A stretch of 49,895 nt of DNA from Azonexaceae bacterium (GTDB lineage Bacteria > Pseudomonadota > Gammaproteobacteria > Burkholderiales > Rhodocyclaceae), in NCBI GenBank assembly GCA_009469675.1, contig SSSZ01000104.1, positions 1 through 49,895 of the forward strand, given 5' to 3'. Below, piece by piece: positions 10,681-20,667 of the stretch. The notes beneath the pieces are model-generated. The model worked only from the letters and a program-made list of their open reading frames with translations, did no database searches and had not been told where the DNA came from. Each line of letters starts with the position of its first letter. The first letter of the stretch is position 1. The translations under genes and the position numbers were made by a program.

Positions 10681-11987
10681 TTATTCCTCGTCGTCGGCTT
10701 GGTTCGCGTCGATCAATTGGTCGACGATGGCCGCCGCCAGGTCGTCCACCTTGAGTTTTCTTTGTCCGGCACCCTCGTCGCGCAAGGGTTTCAATTGCGC
10801 CTCGCCGGTGGCGGCCTCGTCGTCGCCGATGATAACGGCAAAGGCGGCGCCGCTGCCATCGGCTTTTTTCATCTGCGACTTGAAGCTACCGCCGCCGCAG
10901 TGCAGCAGCACGTCGATGCCCTGGTCGCGCAAGCCCTCGGCGGTGCGGAAGGCGAGGCGGGTAGCCGCCTCACCCTGGTGCACGAGATAGACGTCGGGGG
11001 CCGGGGCGGCGGGTTCGCCGCCGGCGTCCTTGATGAGGGCGATGAGGCGCTCGACTCCCATGGCGAAGCCGCAGGCCGGGGCGGGTTTGCCGCCCAACTG
11101 GCCGACCAGGCCGTCGTAGCGGCCGCCGGCACAGACCGTTCCCTGGGCGCCAAGGCGGTCGGTAACCCACTCGAAGACGGTCAGGTTGTAGTAATCGAGG
11201 CCGCGCACCAGGCGCGGGTTGATCGTGTAGGGCAGGCCGGCATCCTTGAGCACCCGCTGCACCCCCTCGAAATGGGCGAGCGACGCTTCGCCCAGATAAT
11301 CGATGAGCTTGGGGGCCGCGGCGCAGAGTTCCTGCAGGGCCGGATTCTTGCTGTCGAGGATGCGCAGGGGGTTGGTGTGCAGCCGCCGCTTGCCGTCCTC
11401 GTCGAGCAACTCGGCGTGGGCTTCGAAATAGGCGATCAGTTCGGCCCGGTGCCGGGCCCGCTCGTCGGGCTGGCCGAGGCTGTTCAACTGCAATTCGATG
11501 CCCTCCAGCCCGAGGTCGGCCCACAGGCGGGCGCCCATGAGAATCATCTCGGCGTCGATATCGGGGCCGGCGCAGCCCAGGGCCTCGACGCCGACCTGAT
11601 GGAACTGGCGGTAGCGGCCCTTCTGGGGGCGCTCGTGGCGGAACATCGGGCCCATGTAGTAAAGGCGCTGAGGCTGCTGGGCGATGAGGCTGTGCTGGAT
11701 GACGGCCCGAACGCAGCCGGCGGTGCCTTCCGGGCGCAGCGTCAGGGGTTCGCCGTTCAAGCTGTCGATGAAGGAATACATCTCCTTTTCGACGATGTCG
11801 GTGACTTCGCCGATGGCCCGCTTGAACAGCGGGGTCGGTTCGACGATGGGCATGCGGATGGGCCGGTAGCCGTAGGCTTTCAGCCAGGACCGCACGGTGT
11901 CTTCGAAGAGTTCCCAGAATTCGGCTTCGGCCGGCAGGATGTCGGGCATCCCTTTGACCGACTGGATGGCGGCCTGGTGGGTTTGGC

Positions 11988-11991
<4 letters not shown>
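10681..11991 (-). CDS. hisS: Histidyl-tRNA synthetase HisS
   Basis: HisS charges tRNA-His. The chosen start, ATG at 11991, gives [20 protein letters not shown] and 436 residues. The open frame extends far upstream but there it only shadows ispG. Class II motifs are visible: [26 protein letters not shown], the histidine-specific [15 protein letters not shown], and [13 protein letters not shown] for motif 3. The C-terminal anticodon-binding domain begins around [10 protein letters not shown]. The start overlaps the ispG stop by 4 bases (ATGA). Unlike hisZ at 2449, all catalytic motifs are present. Confidence 0.97.
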
Positions 11992-13211
<1,220 letters not shown>

Positions 13212-13221
13212 GCTCACTCCG

Positions 13222-14154
13222 TCAATCCAGGACCAGGCGGGCGACATCGCCGCGGGCGTGGGGAGCGAGGTCCACCGGCTGGCCGCGCAGGATGACCCGC
13301 ACCCCCGGCGCGTTGCCGACGACCAGCGCATAGGGCCCCTTGCCGCTCACCGCCGGCTCGCTGCCGGCCGGGGTTTTCTGGGAATAAAGCACCTTGCCGT
13401 CGCCGCCTTTGACTTCGATCCAGGATTCCTTCTCGACGACGAACCGCAGCGCCGGCGTTCCTTCTGCCGCGGCGGCCGGAACTGCCGGGCCGGCTGCCGG
13501 AACCGGGGGAGCCGTCGGAGCGGCCGCATCCTGCAGGAGGGGCGGAGGCGCCAGGCCGGCGGGCGAGGATTCGCCCGGCGCCACGGCCTGGGGATTGAGC
13601 ACCTGCTGCGCCGTCGCCCCCGGCGGCAGCACCGGCTCGGGCACCGCCGGCTGGACGGCCGCCGCCTCTTTCTTGGCATCGCTGGCGACGAGGGACTGTA
13701 GACCTTTGCGCAGTTCGGTCAAATCGGCGGGCATGAGGAAATAGATGGCCAGGGCAACGACCACCAGCACCAGCCCGAACATCGCCATGGCGTAATCACG
13801 GCCCTGGCCGGCGCCCGGGGTAGGCATCGTGGCCGGCGCGGTTTCCGGCAGGTCGAGCCGGGGCCTGGGCGGTTCCAGCACGGCGTCGAGCTGTTCCATC
13901 AGGGGGCCGGCGTCGACCTGCACCAGGCGGGCATAGTTGCGCACGAAACCGCGGATGAAGGTGGCACCGGGCAATCCGCCCCAGTCGCCGTTTTCCAGAG
14001 CCTCGACCTGGCGCACGCCGAGCTTCAAAGTCTGGGCCACGTCGGCCACGGTCAGCGCCTTGGCCTCCCGCCCGGCGACAAGTTGCGCCCCGACCGACGG
14101 CAGGACGGGATACCCGGCCTCGCCGGCCGCCACTTCATGCATCTCCACACTCAT
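13222..14154 (-). CDS. rodZ: RodZ-like helix-turn-helix membrane protein (DUF4115)
   Basis: RodZ links the MreB cytoskeleton to the cell-wall elongation machine. The 310-residue protein starts at ATG 14154. It has an N-terminal Xre-like HTH domain ([20 protein letters not shown], then [16 protein letters not shown]), a single membrane helix ([19 protein letters not shown]), a proline/alanine-rich periplasmic linker, and a C-terminal DUF4115 domain ([18 protein letters not shown]). A position between pilF and ispG is shared with gammaproteobacteria. It overlaps the pilF stop by 4 bases. Confidence 0.9.
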   Translation of the reverse strand: MSVEMHEVAAGEAGYPVLPSVGAQLVAGREAKALTVADVAQTLKLGVRQVEALENGDWGGLPGATFIRGFVRNYARLVQVDAGPLMEQLDAVLEPPRPRLDLPETAPATMPTPGAGQGRDYAMAMFGLVLVVVALAIYFLMPADLTELRKGLQSLVASDAKKEAAAVQPAVPEPVLPPGATAQQVLNPQAVAPGESSPAGLAPPPLLQDAAAPTAPPVPAAGPAVPAAAAEGTPALRFVVEKESWIEVKGGDGKVLYSQKTPAGSEPAVSGKGPYALVVGNAPGVRVILRGQPVDLAPHARGDVARLVLD

Positions 14155-14945
14155 TCGAAATTGCCCTTCAAGAACTCCTGGTATTCCGGCGACCCCGGAT
14201 AGCGGCTGCGCAACTGGGCGGCAAAGCCGCTTTCCGCCTCGCGGTTGCCCAGCTTGCGCTCGACCCGAAGCGCCAGCCAGAGCGCGTCGGGACTCGGCGG
14301 CTCCATGACCTTGAGGGTTTCGCCGAGGGCGCGCTTGGCCTCGTCGAGACGGCCCTTGCGATAAAACAGCTGGGCAAGCTGGATACGGGCGACCAGGTTG
14401 CTTTCGCCCCCCAACCGGAGGGCGGTCTGGAGATAATTTTCGGCGCCATCGAGATCGTCGGCCTTGAGCGCGCAGGCGCCGGCATTGGTATAGGCCCGGT
14501 CCGGCGTGGTGTAGAGCGGGTTCTTGATGGCGTTCAAGAAGTAGCTGATGGCCTGGCGCGGCTTGCCGTGTTCGCACAGGTACCAGCCATAGTTGTTATT
14601 GACCTCGGGATCGTTGGGGGCAAGGTTCAGGGCCTTCCGGAAATCCTCGTCCGCCGCCCCGAATTCGCGCAGGTAGGCATTGACCAGCCCGCGCACGTTG
14701 TAGGCGGGGGCGTAGGTGGAATCGGCGGTGATGGCGATTTTCAGCTCTTCGAGGGCGACGGCTAGATTGCCTTCCTGAAAATAAAGCGACCCCAGTTCCG
14801 TATGGATCTTGGCCCGCGCCCGCGGATCGGCGCCGTAGGTCGGCCCCTGGGGCAACCCCGCCCCCTGCTGGGCCAGCGCCGGCGCCAGCGCCGCCAGCCC
14901 GATCACGGCAACCGCCGCCCATCGACTGCACCGCTTGTTGGTCAA
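14151..14945 (-). CDS. pilF: Type IV pilus biogenesis protein PilF (TPR pilotin)
   Basis: PilF (PilW) is the pilotin that helps localise and multimerise the PilQ secretin. The 264-residue protein has an N-terminal export signal ([17 protein letters not shown]) and six or so TPR units (for example [40 protein letters not shown]). The start is inferred as TTG at 14945, because AAGGAGG lies 7 bases upstream and its TTGA overlaps the rlmN stop; no ATG gives the signal peptide. Oddly, no lipobox cysteine follows the signal, whereas characterised PilF proteins are lipoproteins. The context rlmN-pilF-rodZ-ispG is conserved. Confidence 0.88.
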   Translation of the reverse strand: MTNKRCSRWAAVAVIGLAALAPALAQQGAGLPQGPTYGADPRARAKIHTELGSLYFQEGNLAVALEELKIAITADSTYAPAYNVRGLVNAYLREFGAADEDFRKALNLAPNDPEVNNNYGWYLCEHGKPRQAISYFLNAIKNPLYTTPDRAYTNAGACALKADDLDGAENYLQTALRLGGESNLVARIQLAQLFYRKGRLDEAKRALGETLKVMEPPSPDALWLALRVERKLGNREAESGFAAQLRSRYPGSPEYQEFLKGNFE

Positions 14946-16036
14946 AGCCTTACCTCCTTGAGTGGAATGCTGCGCCCGGCTGTACGCCGGGTCTTGTCGC
15001 GCACCTGGCCGGCCAGTTGGCCGCAGGCGGCGTCGATGTCGTCGCCCCGCGTCTTGCGCGTCGTGGTGACGATGCCGGCCGCCATCAAGATGTCGGCAAA
15101 ACGGCGCACCCGCTCCGCCCGGGAACGCCGGAAGGGCGAGCCGGGGAAGGGGTTGAAGGGAATGAGGTTGAACTTGCACGGCACGGCGCGCACCAGGGCC
15201 AGCAGTTCGCGGGCGTGGGCGTCGCTGTCGTTGATGCCGTCGAGCATCACGTACTCGAAGGTGATGAAGTCCCGCGGCGCCTTCTCCAGGTAGCGGCGGC
15301 AGGCGGCCATCAGTTCGGCCAGGGGATATTTCTGGTTGATCGGCACCAACTGGTCGCGCAGGGCATCGCTCGGGGCGTGCAGCGAAACCGCCAGGGCCAC
15401 CGGGCATTCGTCCCGCAGGCGGTCCATGACCGGCACCAGGCCGGAGGTGGACACCGTGACGCGGCGGCGGGAAAGACCGTAGGCGTTGTCGTCGAGCATC
15501 AGCCGCAGGGCCGTCACCGAGTTATCGAAATTGGCCAGGGGTTCGCCCATGCCCATGAGGACGACGTTGGAAATCACCCGTTCGTCGCCATGCACCGCGC
15601 CCAGGGCGTGGTTGGCCTGCCAGACCTGGCCGATGATCTCGGCCACGGTGAGGTTGCGGTTGAAACCCTGCTTGCCGGTGGAGCAGAAGGCGCAATCGAG
15701 GGCGCAGCCGGCCTGGGTGGAGACGCACAGGGTGCCCCGGTCGTCCTCGGGGATGAAGACCGTCTCGACGGCGTTGCCGCCGCCGACGTCGATCAGGAAC
15801 TTGCGCGTGCCGTCGTCGGAAAGCCTGTCCGAAACGACCGCGGGCGGCGCCACGACCGCCCCGGCCTTGAGCATTTCGCGCAGGCTCTTGGCAATGTCGG
15901 TCATGGCGTCGAAATCCGCCACCCCCGAACGATGCATCCAGCGCAGCACCTGGCGGGCGCGAAAGGGCTTCTCGCCCTGCTCGGCGAACCACGCCGTGAG
16001 GCCGGCGGCATCGAAATCGAGGAGATTGACGGTCAT
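14942..16036 (-). CDS. rlmN: 23S rRNA/tRNA (adenine-C2) methyltransferase RlmN
   Basis: RlmN is a radical-SAM enzyme that methylates A2503 of 23S rRNA and A37 of some tRNAs. The 364-residue protein begins at ATG 16036 ([17 protein letters not shown]). It has the radical-SAM cluster motif [19 protein letters not shown], and the C-terminal [15 protein letters not shown] containing the methyl-carrying cysteine. The start is 11 bases past the ndk stop. The neighbouring open frame upstream is only a shadow of ndk. Confidence 0.96.
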   Translation of the reverse strand: MTVNLLDFDAAGLTAWFAEQGEKPFRARQVLRWMHRSGVADFDAMTDIAKSLREMLKAGAVVAPPAVVSDRLSDDGTRKFLIDVGGGNAVETVFIPEDDRGTLCVSTQAGCALDCAFCSTGKQGFNRNLTVAEIIGQVWQANHALGAVHGDERVISNVVLMGMGEPLANFDNSVTALRLMLDDNAYGLSRRRVTVSTSGLVPVMDRLRDECPVALAVSLHAPSDALRDQLVPINQKYPLAELMAACRRYLEKAPRDFITFEYVMLDGINDSDAHARELLALVRAVPCKFNLIPFNPFPGSPFRRSRAERVRRFADILMAAGIVTTTRKTRGDDIDAACGQLAGQVRDKTRRTAGRSIPLKEVRL

Positions 16037-16047
16037 GCAGCTTGGAC

Positions 16048-16476
16048 TTAGCGGCCGCTGTAGGTGTTCATGCCGGGGAAGAAGAAAGCGACTTCCACGG
16101 CGGCGGTTTCGGGAGCGTCGGAGCCATGGACGGCGTTGGCGTCGATGGATTCGGCGAAATCGGCGCGGATGGTGCCCTTCTCGGCCTTCTTGGGATCGGT
16201 GGCGCCCATCAGCTCGCGGTTCTTGGCGATGGCGCTCTCGCCTTCCAGGCACTGGATCATGACCGGGCCGGAGGTCATGAACTCAACCAGATCCTTGAAG
16301 AAGGGACGCTCCTTGTGCACGGCGTAGAACTGGCCGGCTTCCTGGGCGGAAAGCCAGGTCATGCGGGCGGCGATAACCTTCAGGCCGGCCGCTTCGAAGC
16401 GGGAGTAGATCTGGCCGATGACGTTCTTCTTGACGGCGTCCGGCTTGATGATGGAAAGAGTGCGCTCGATGGCCAT
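16048..16476 (-). CDS. ndk: Nucleoside diphosphate kinase Ndk
   Basis: Ndk balances NTP and dNTP pools by phosphate transfer through a histidine intermediate. The 142-residue protein starts [20 protein letters not shown], and the active-site segment [12 protein letters not shown] carries the catalytic histidine. Length and sequence are normal. The longer open frame starting at 16659 is not supported. This is the first gene of the minus-strand block; the AT-rich stretch just upstream (about 16490-16535) is the obvious place for the block's promoter, but no clear consensus pair was found. Confidence 0.97.
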   Translation of the reverse strand: MAIERTLSIIKPDAVKKNVIGQIYSRFEAAGLKVIAARMTWLSAQEAGQFYAVHKERPFFKDLVEFMTSGPVMIQCLEGESAIAKNRELMGATDPKKAEKGTIRADFAESIDANAVHGSDAPETAAVEVAFFFPGMNTYSGR

Positions 16477-16819
16477 AGGAAAGCTCCGATATAACAGTGG
16501 TTTAGCAAAACTCTGTATTTTATCAGCTTTTACCCGGCACAACCCCAGAAAAAGCGCCAGGCGGGTCCATCCAACGTAGCCGCAGATGAACGAACCACCG
16601 CCGGCGCAGGCCCCTCGGCAACAGCTTGTCATGGCGGCGCTTTGGTACCGCGACAGCAATCGTCATCTGATCGCGCCCTTCGCCGAGATTATGGGAGAAC
16701 GGGCCTGGTCCCTTTACCATTTTTTGCCATTACAAGGGTAGCGGGATGTTTGGCGGCGGTTCGGGGTGGGTGCTGTTGTGCAAGACCCTTGATCCTGCCG
16801 TGACCCTGGACGCGTTGTG
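16477..16819. other. Gene-poor stretch between ndk and the accessory island
   Basis: Of these 343 bases, roughly 16490-16535 is AT-rich and probably holds the ndk promoter region. The rest contains only the small reading frame listed at 16586. No inverted repeat, RNA gene or transposon end was recognised. The right part marks the passage into lower-GC accessory sequence. Confidence 0.5.
16586..16741 (+). CDS. Possible small ORF, 51 residues
   Basis: An ATG at 16586 opens 51 codons ending at TAG (16739-16741). The translation starts [20 protein letters not shown] and continues [20 protein letters not shown]. It looks like an amphipathic helical peptide rather than random reading, but no family is recognised and no good Shine-Dalgarno precedes it. 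It may be a small gene, the remnant of a longer one, or chance. Confidence 0.25.
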   Translation: MNEPPPAQAPRQQLVMAALWYRDSNRHLIAPFAEIMGERAWSLYHFLPLQG

Positions 16820-17290
16820 CTACTGACTATGGATCGCGGGGTGTTGTTTCCGATCCAGGACATTGGCGAGGTTTTGGAGGACGGCTTGCATGAATCGAGA
16901 GTGTATCTGAGCAAGATTAAGCGCCTTGCTGAGCATTGCAACCAACCAGCCGCGCGCCTCTACCTCAAGGCAGTAGATCACGCGCGTTTCATGGCCCAAT
17001 GGCTCAAGCCGCCATTCACCAACGCCCTCGATGAACCCGCCGAAGTATCGCATCTGGATGCGTTTCAGCGCGTCCACCTTTTCGACCCGGCATCGAAAGG
17101 GCCGCCCGCCCAAGGGGCGCAGTTCCACCTCCGTACCAAGCAGTTCAGTACCGCTCGAGAGCAGACGTATTCCGAGAGATTTCGGCCACCACCGAGGATA
17201 CCCTCCAAAGTCAGCCAGCACCGGCCACACTTCGGTTGCGGAAAGAGGTATGACGATTTCGTCAGTTGCATGTATCGGTGTGCTGATCAT
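16820..17290 (-). CDS. SRPBCC family protein
   Basis: A 156-residue cytosolic protein starting at ATG 17290, preceded by AGGAAGG at good spacing; the open frame upstream of this start is not supported. The sequence has the SRPBCC pattern: MISTPIHATDEIVIPLSATE then VWPVLADFGGYPRWWPKSLG (first strand, helix and Trp-rich turn), VELRPLGGRPFRCRVEKVDA, and a long C-terminal helix LNLAQIHSRFMQAVLQNLAN. It presumably binds a hydrophobic ligand; none is identified. Codon use is less GC-biased than in the ndk block, consistent with a horizontally acquired island. Confidence 0.72.
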   Translation of the reverse strand: MISTPIHATDEIVIPLSATEVWPVLADFGGYPRWWPKSLGIRLLSSGTELLGTEVELRPLGGRPFRCRVEKVDALKRIQMRYFGGFIEGVGEWRLEPLGHETRVIYCLEVEARGWLVAMLSKALNLAQIHSRFMQAVLQNLANVLDRKQHPAIHSQ

Positions 17291-17431
17291 GGGCCTTCCT
17301 GATTTCCGATAGGGCGATTGGGAATCGCCCAACGTGGAAGAGAGGGGACTGCGCGGTCTTATGCGCAGCTCCCCTCGACTGTAGGGGTTAGAGGCAGGGA
17401 ACCAAAATGTGAGCACATGGCTGGAATGAAC

Positions 17432-17449
17432 TGTACGATAACACGTACA
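17432..17449 (+). promoter_or_regulatory. Inverted-repeat operator upstream of yefM
   Basis: TGTACG and CGTACA are 6-bp arms separated by 6 bases (ATAACA), 17 bases before the yefM ATG. E. coli YefM-YoeB binds palindromes with TGTACA cores in its own promoter, so this is a good candidate autoregulatory operator. The AAGGAG ribosome-binding site follows at 17455-17460, six bases before the start codon. Confidence 0.6.
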
Positions 17450-17466
17450 TATCCAAGGAGATCACT

Positions 17467-17718
17467 ATGGATGCACTGACCTACAGCGCCGCCCGCGCAA
17501 ACTTGGCGAACACGATGGACCGCGTGTGCAACGACCACGAGCCGTTGATTATTACCCGCAATGGAGAGCAAGCGGTGGTCATGCTTTCGCTAGAAGACTA
17601 CAACGCGCTGGAAGAAACCGCGTACTTGTTGCGCAACCCCACGAACGCCAAGCGCTTGCTTGCGGCGGCTGAACAACTGACCACTGGCGGAGGCACCGAG
17701 CGAAAGCTGGCCGAATGA
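17467..17718 (+). CDS. yefM: Antitoxin YefM (Phd/YefM family)
   Basis: YefM neutralises the YoeB endoribonuclease and represses the operon. The 83-residue protein has the N-terminal Phd/YefM DNA-binding fold (YSAARANLANTMDRVCNDHE, then PLIITRNGEQAVVMLSLEDY) and a C-terminal toxin-binding tail (YLLRNPTNAKRLLAAAEQL), closely following E. coli YefM. Its stop overlaps the yoeB start by 4 bases (ATGA). An inverted-repeat operator precedes it. Confidence 0.92.
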   Translation: MDALTYSAARANLANTMDRVCNDHEPLIITRNGEQAVVMLSLEDYNALEETAYLLRNPTNAKRLLAAAEQLTTGGGTERKLAE

Positions 17719-17969
17719 AGCTGATATTTGCAGATGGCGCATGGGAAGACTATGTGTACTGGCAGCAACAAGACCGACGAATGCTTGAACGGATAAACAA
17801 ACTGATACGCGAGACGCAGCGCGAACCCTTTGCGGGGATAGGCAAGCCGGAACCCCTGAAGCATGCCTTGGCCGGCTTTTGGTCAAGGCGCATAACCGAT
17901 GAGCACCGCATGGTGTATAAGCTTGAAGGTGACACCCTTCTGATTGCTCAATTGCGCTACCGCTACTGA
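17715..17969 (+). CDS. yoeB: Toxin YoeB (mRNA interferase), catalytic His83 changed to Arg
   Basis: YoeB is a RelE-fold endoribonuclease that cuts mRNA in the ribosomal A site. The 84-residue protein aligns over its full length with the E. coli protein by eye, including GKPEPLKH with Glu46 and RRITDEHR with Arg65. The E. coli C-terminus is RYHY, with His83 and Tyr84 in the active site. Here it reads RYRY, the codon at 17961-17963 being CGC instead of a histidine codon. The toxin may therefore be weakened or altered. The IS91 remnant begins a few bases after the stop. Confidence 0.92.
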   Translation: MKLIFADGAWEDYVYWQQQDRRMLERINKLIRETQREPFAGIGKPEPLKHALAGFWSRRITDEHRMVYKLEGDTLLIAQLRYRY

Positions 17970-17979
17970 AACCTCTACG

Positions 17980-18130
17980 CACGCTGCCGGGTGCAGACTT
18001 CCTGTGCCTGATCCTGCAACACGTGCTGCCCAAGGGCTTCCGCCGGGCACGAAACTACGGTTTCCTGCACCCCAACCGCAAAAGCCTGATTGCCTTGCTG
18101 TACATCGTCCTCAAGATCGCGCCGCGCACG
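17980..18130 (+). mobile_element. IS91-family transposase remnant (C-terminal fragment)
   Basis: The plus-strand frame from about 17980 reads LPGADFLCLILQHVLPKGFR followed by RARNYGFLHPNRKSLIALLY. This is the conserved HVLPKGF...YGFLH segment near the C-terminus of IS91/IS801-type transposases. The upstream catalytic part and the downstream zinc-ribbon are missing. The right boundary is approximate (about 15 bases either way), because the frame continues without a stop into the IS110-like segment. Confidence 0.7.
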
Positions 18131-18769
18131 CCGCCCACGGTGACCAAACACACCCGCGAGTTCGGCGGTTTCAAACGCGACCTGAAGACCCTGGTCGCCT
18201 GGCTCCTGGAACTGCGGGTCGAACTGGTGCTCCTGGAAAGCACGGGGATTTACTGGAAGAGCGTCTTTGCGCATCTGGAGGCAGCCGGTATTCCGGCCTG
18301 GGTGGTCAATGCCCACCACGTCAAGCACGTCCCGGGACGCAAGACTGACGTGGCCGATTCGGAATGGCTGGCCCAGTTGGGGCGCTTCGGTCTGGTGCGC
18401 GGCAGCTTCATTCCGCCCAAGGATCTGCGCGAATTGCGCCTCGTCTCGCGCTACCGAAAGAAGCTTTCTGGGATATTGGCCGGCGAGAAGAACCGGATGC
18501 ACAAGCTCCTGGACGATGCCGGCATCAAGCTCGGCGGCGTGGTTTCGGACATCAACGGGGTGTCTGCCAAACGAATGATCGAAGGGCTGATCGCCGGCCA
18601 CTCCCCGGATCAACTGGCTGTCCTGGGGATCGGGCGGCTCAAAGGTAAGCGCGAAGCCCTGGCCGCTTCCCTCGATGGCGACCTGTCGCCTCGGCATCGT
18701 CTGGTGATCGAAGCCTTGCGGGACCACATCTGTTACCTGGAAGCCGAACTGGCCAAACTGGACGCCTAA
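18131..18769 (+). pseudogene. IS110-family transposase remnant (both ends missing)
   Basis: IS110 transposases have an N-terminal DEDD RuvC-like domain and a C-terminal Transposase_20 domain. Here the frame contains the middle of the DEDD domain: LVLLESTGIYWKSVFAHLEA, then VVNAHHVKHVPGRKTDVADS and EWLAQLGRFGLV, then a helical linker (GILAGEKNRMHKLLDDAGIK). The first acidic motif at the N-terminus is missing, replaced by the IS91 fragment in the same frame, and translation stops at 18769 after EAELAKLDA, before the Transposase_20 domain. It is very unlikely to be active. Confidence 0.85.
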
Positions 18770-18816
18770 TCGTTGGGCGTCCCGCTGATCTAGCCCTGGA
18801 TGTGCATTGGTCGTAC

Positions 18817-19194
18817 TCACGCTTCAAACGCTTCGCCGAATCGGATCGCGCTTCCAAAGGGATCATCGACCTGCATCTCGTGCATTCCCCAAGGTTGGCG
18901 GGTCAAGCTGTAGCGAAACGGCGCCCCCCGACGGCTCAATTCTTCGTAGAGCGATACGATGTTTTGGACGCGGATATAGCAACTGCTTGCGCTTCCGTAG
19001 AGTGTCGCCTCTTCCTCCGACCCGGCAAGCCAGAACTGGATCTCAACTGCCCCTCGCCGGACAATGAGGTGTCCGTGCTCAGGAAAGAGCTTGAACTCCG
19101 TGAATCCGAGACGATCTCGGTAGAAGTCGGCCGTCCGCTGCAGGTCTCCGCTTGGAAGCTGAGGGATGGCCGGACTCAATATGGGCGCTGACAA
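18817..19194 (-). CDS. VOC-superfamily (glyoxalase/bleomycin-resistance-like) protein
   Basis: A 125-residue protein with the paired beta-alpha-beta-beta-beta pattern of the vicinal-oxygen-chelate fold: IPQLPSGDLQRTADFYRDRL, VRRGAVEIQFWLAG, then CYIRVQNIVSLYEELSRRGA and MHEMQVDDPFGSAIRFGEAF. The DPFGS/NxxxF ending is typical of bleomycin-resistance-type dimers, which sequester a ligand rather than catalyse. The start is a TTG at 19194 with GGAG 8 bases upstream; no ATG gives the complete fold. It lies at the right side of the accessory island, next to transposase debris. Confidence 0.8.
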   Translation of the reverse strand: MSAPILSPAIPQLPSGDLQRTADFYRDRLGFTEFKLFPEHGHLIVRRGAVEIQFWLAGSEEEATLYGSASSCYIRVQNIVSLYEELSRRGAPFRYSLTRQPWGMHEMQVDDPFGSAIRFGEAFEA

Positions 19195-19324
19195 AGCTCG
19201 TACTCCACAGGTCGAAATTTCACCTGACCGTCAGTTATCCAGAAAGGCAGTTCCCCAGGCCCGCAATTCGTCGTGATTTCAAGAAAAAAAGGGCCAGGCT
19301 CATTTTCCATCCTTTCTTCCTCGA

Positions 19325-19361
19325 ACAAAAGGCGTGCGGCGGGTCTCCCCGCTCGCACGCC
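19325..19361 (-). terminator. Rho-independent terminator of the dctPQM operon
   Basis: Downstream of dctM, the minus strand has a hairpin with outer arms GGCGTGCG and CGCACGCC and an inner GCGGG/CCCGC stem around a 4-base loop with one bulged base. It is followed by TTTTG. The position, about 25 bases past the dctM stop, fits termination of the TRAP operon. Confidence 0.75.
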
Positions 19362-19383
19362 GGTTAGGCAGGCCTGGGGCGGC

Positions 19384-20667
19384 TTACATGACGCCCAGGG
19401 TCTTGGGTAGCCAGATGGACAACGCCGGCCAATAGGTGACCACCACAAGGAAGCCGAGCATGGAGAGAAGCCAGGGCCAGACCGCCACGGTCAACTCGGT
19501 GATGCCCATCTTGGTGATTCCCGAGGCGACGTAGAGGTTGAGGCCGACCGGCGGGTGGCACATGCCGACTTCCATGTTCACCACCATGATGATGCCGAAG
19601 TGCACCGGGTCGATGCCCAGCTTCATGGCAACGGGAAAGAGGATGGGGGCGAAGATGAGAACAATGGACGACGGCTCCATGAAGTTGCCGGCGAGCAGGA
19701 GGATGATGTTCACCGCCAGGAGGAAGGTGATGACTCCCAGGCCGTGGGCCAGCATCCAGTCGGCCAGCGCCTGGGGGATGTTCTCGTTGGTCATGATGAA
19801 GGAGAACAGGACGGCGTTGGTGATGATGTAAAGGAGCATCGCCGACATGTTGGCCGAGTTGAGCAGCACCTTGGGCACGTCCTTCAAGCCCATGTCCCGG
19901 TACACGAAGACCGCCACCACGAAGGCGTACACCGCGCTCATGGCCGCTGCCTCGGTGGGGGTGAAGATGCCGGTGTAGATACCGCCCATGACGACGACGA
20001 TGAGGAGCAGCCCCCACACGGATTTCCGGAAGCTCTGCCAGCGTTCGCCCCAGGTCGCCTTGGCCTGGCGCGGGTAGTTGAACTTCTTGGCCCGGTACCA
20101 GGTGACACCGCCCAGGGTCGCCGCCAGGGCGAGTCCGGGGACGACGCCGGCCATGAACAGGGCGCCCACCGAGGTGTTGGTGGCGACGGAGTACATGACC
20201 ATGACGATGGAAGGCGGAATGAGGATGCCCAGCGCCCCCGAGGTGGAAATCACGCCGGCCCCGAACTTGTTGGGAAAGCCCGCCTTGACCATGGCCGGCA
20301 GGAGGATCGAGCCGATGGCCACTACCGTCGCCGGGCTAGAACCCGACACCGCGGCAAAGAGCGCGCAGGCTAGAACGCCAGCCAGGCCGAGGCCGCCGTA
20401 CCAGTGGCCGACCATGCTGGTGGCGAAATTAATCATCCGCTTGGCCACCCCGCCGTGGGTGAGGAAGTTGCCGGCCAGGATGAAGAAGGGGATGGCCATG
20501 ATCTCGAACTTCTCGATGCCGGTGAAGAGCTTCAAGGCCACCGATTCCAGGGGTACCTGGGTCATGGTGAACAGGAAGGTCAGGACGGTGAGGCCGAGGG
20601 AAATCGAGATCGGCATGCCGGTGAGCATGAGGACGGCCAGGAGGCCGAAAATCACGAGGGCGTTCAT
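19384..20667 (-). CDS. dctM: TRAP C4-dicarboxylate transporter large permease DctM
   Basis: DctM is the 12-helix membrane subunit of a sodium-driven TRAP transporter. The 427-residue protein starts at ATG 20667 (MNALVIFGLLAVLMLTGMPI). It shows the family features: GMPISISLGL, FFILAGNFLTHGGVAKRMIN, SGSSPATVVAIGSILLPAMV, and the repeat-related second half with LLLAGNFMEPSSIVLIFAPI and CHPPVGLNLYVASG. The start overlaps the dctQ stop by 4 bases. The substrate is inferred as C4-dicarboxylates from the neighbouring dctA and dctSR. Confidence 0.95.
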   Translation of the reverse strand: MNALVIFGLLAVLMLTGMPISISLGLTVLTFLFTMTQVPLESVALKLFTGIEKFEIMAIPFFILAGNFLTHGGVAKRMINFATSMVGHWYGGLGLAGVLACALFAAVSGSSPATVVAIGSILLPAMVKAGFPNKFGAGVISTSGALGILIPPSIVMVMYSVATNTSVGALFMAGVVPGLALAATLGGVTWYRAKKFNYPRQAKATWGERWQSFRKSVWGLLLIVVVMGGIYTGIFTPTEAAAMSAVYAFVVAVFVYRDMGLKDVPKVLLNSANMSAMLLYIITNAVLFSFIMTNENIPQALADWMLAHGLGVITFLLAVNIILLLAGNFMEPSSIVLIFAPILFPVAMKLGIDPVHFGIIMVVNMEVGMCHPPVGLNLYVASGITKMGITELTVAVWPWLLSMLGFLVVVTYWPALSIWLPKTLGVM

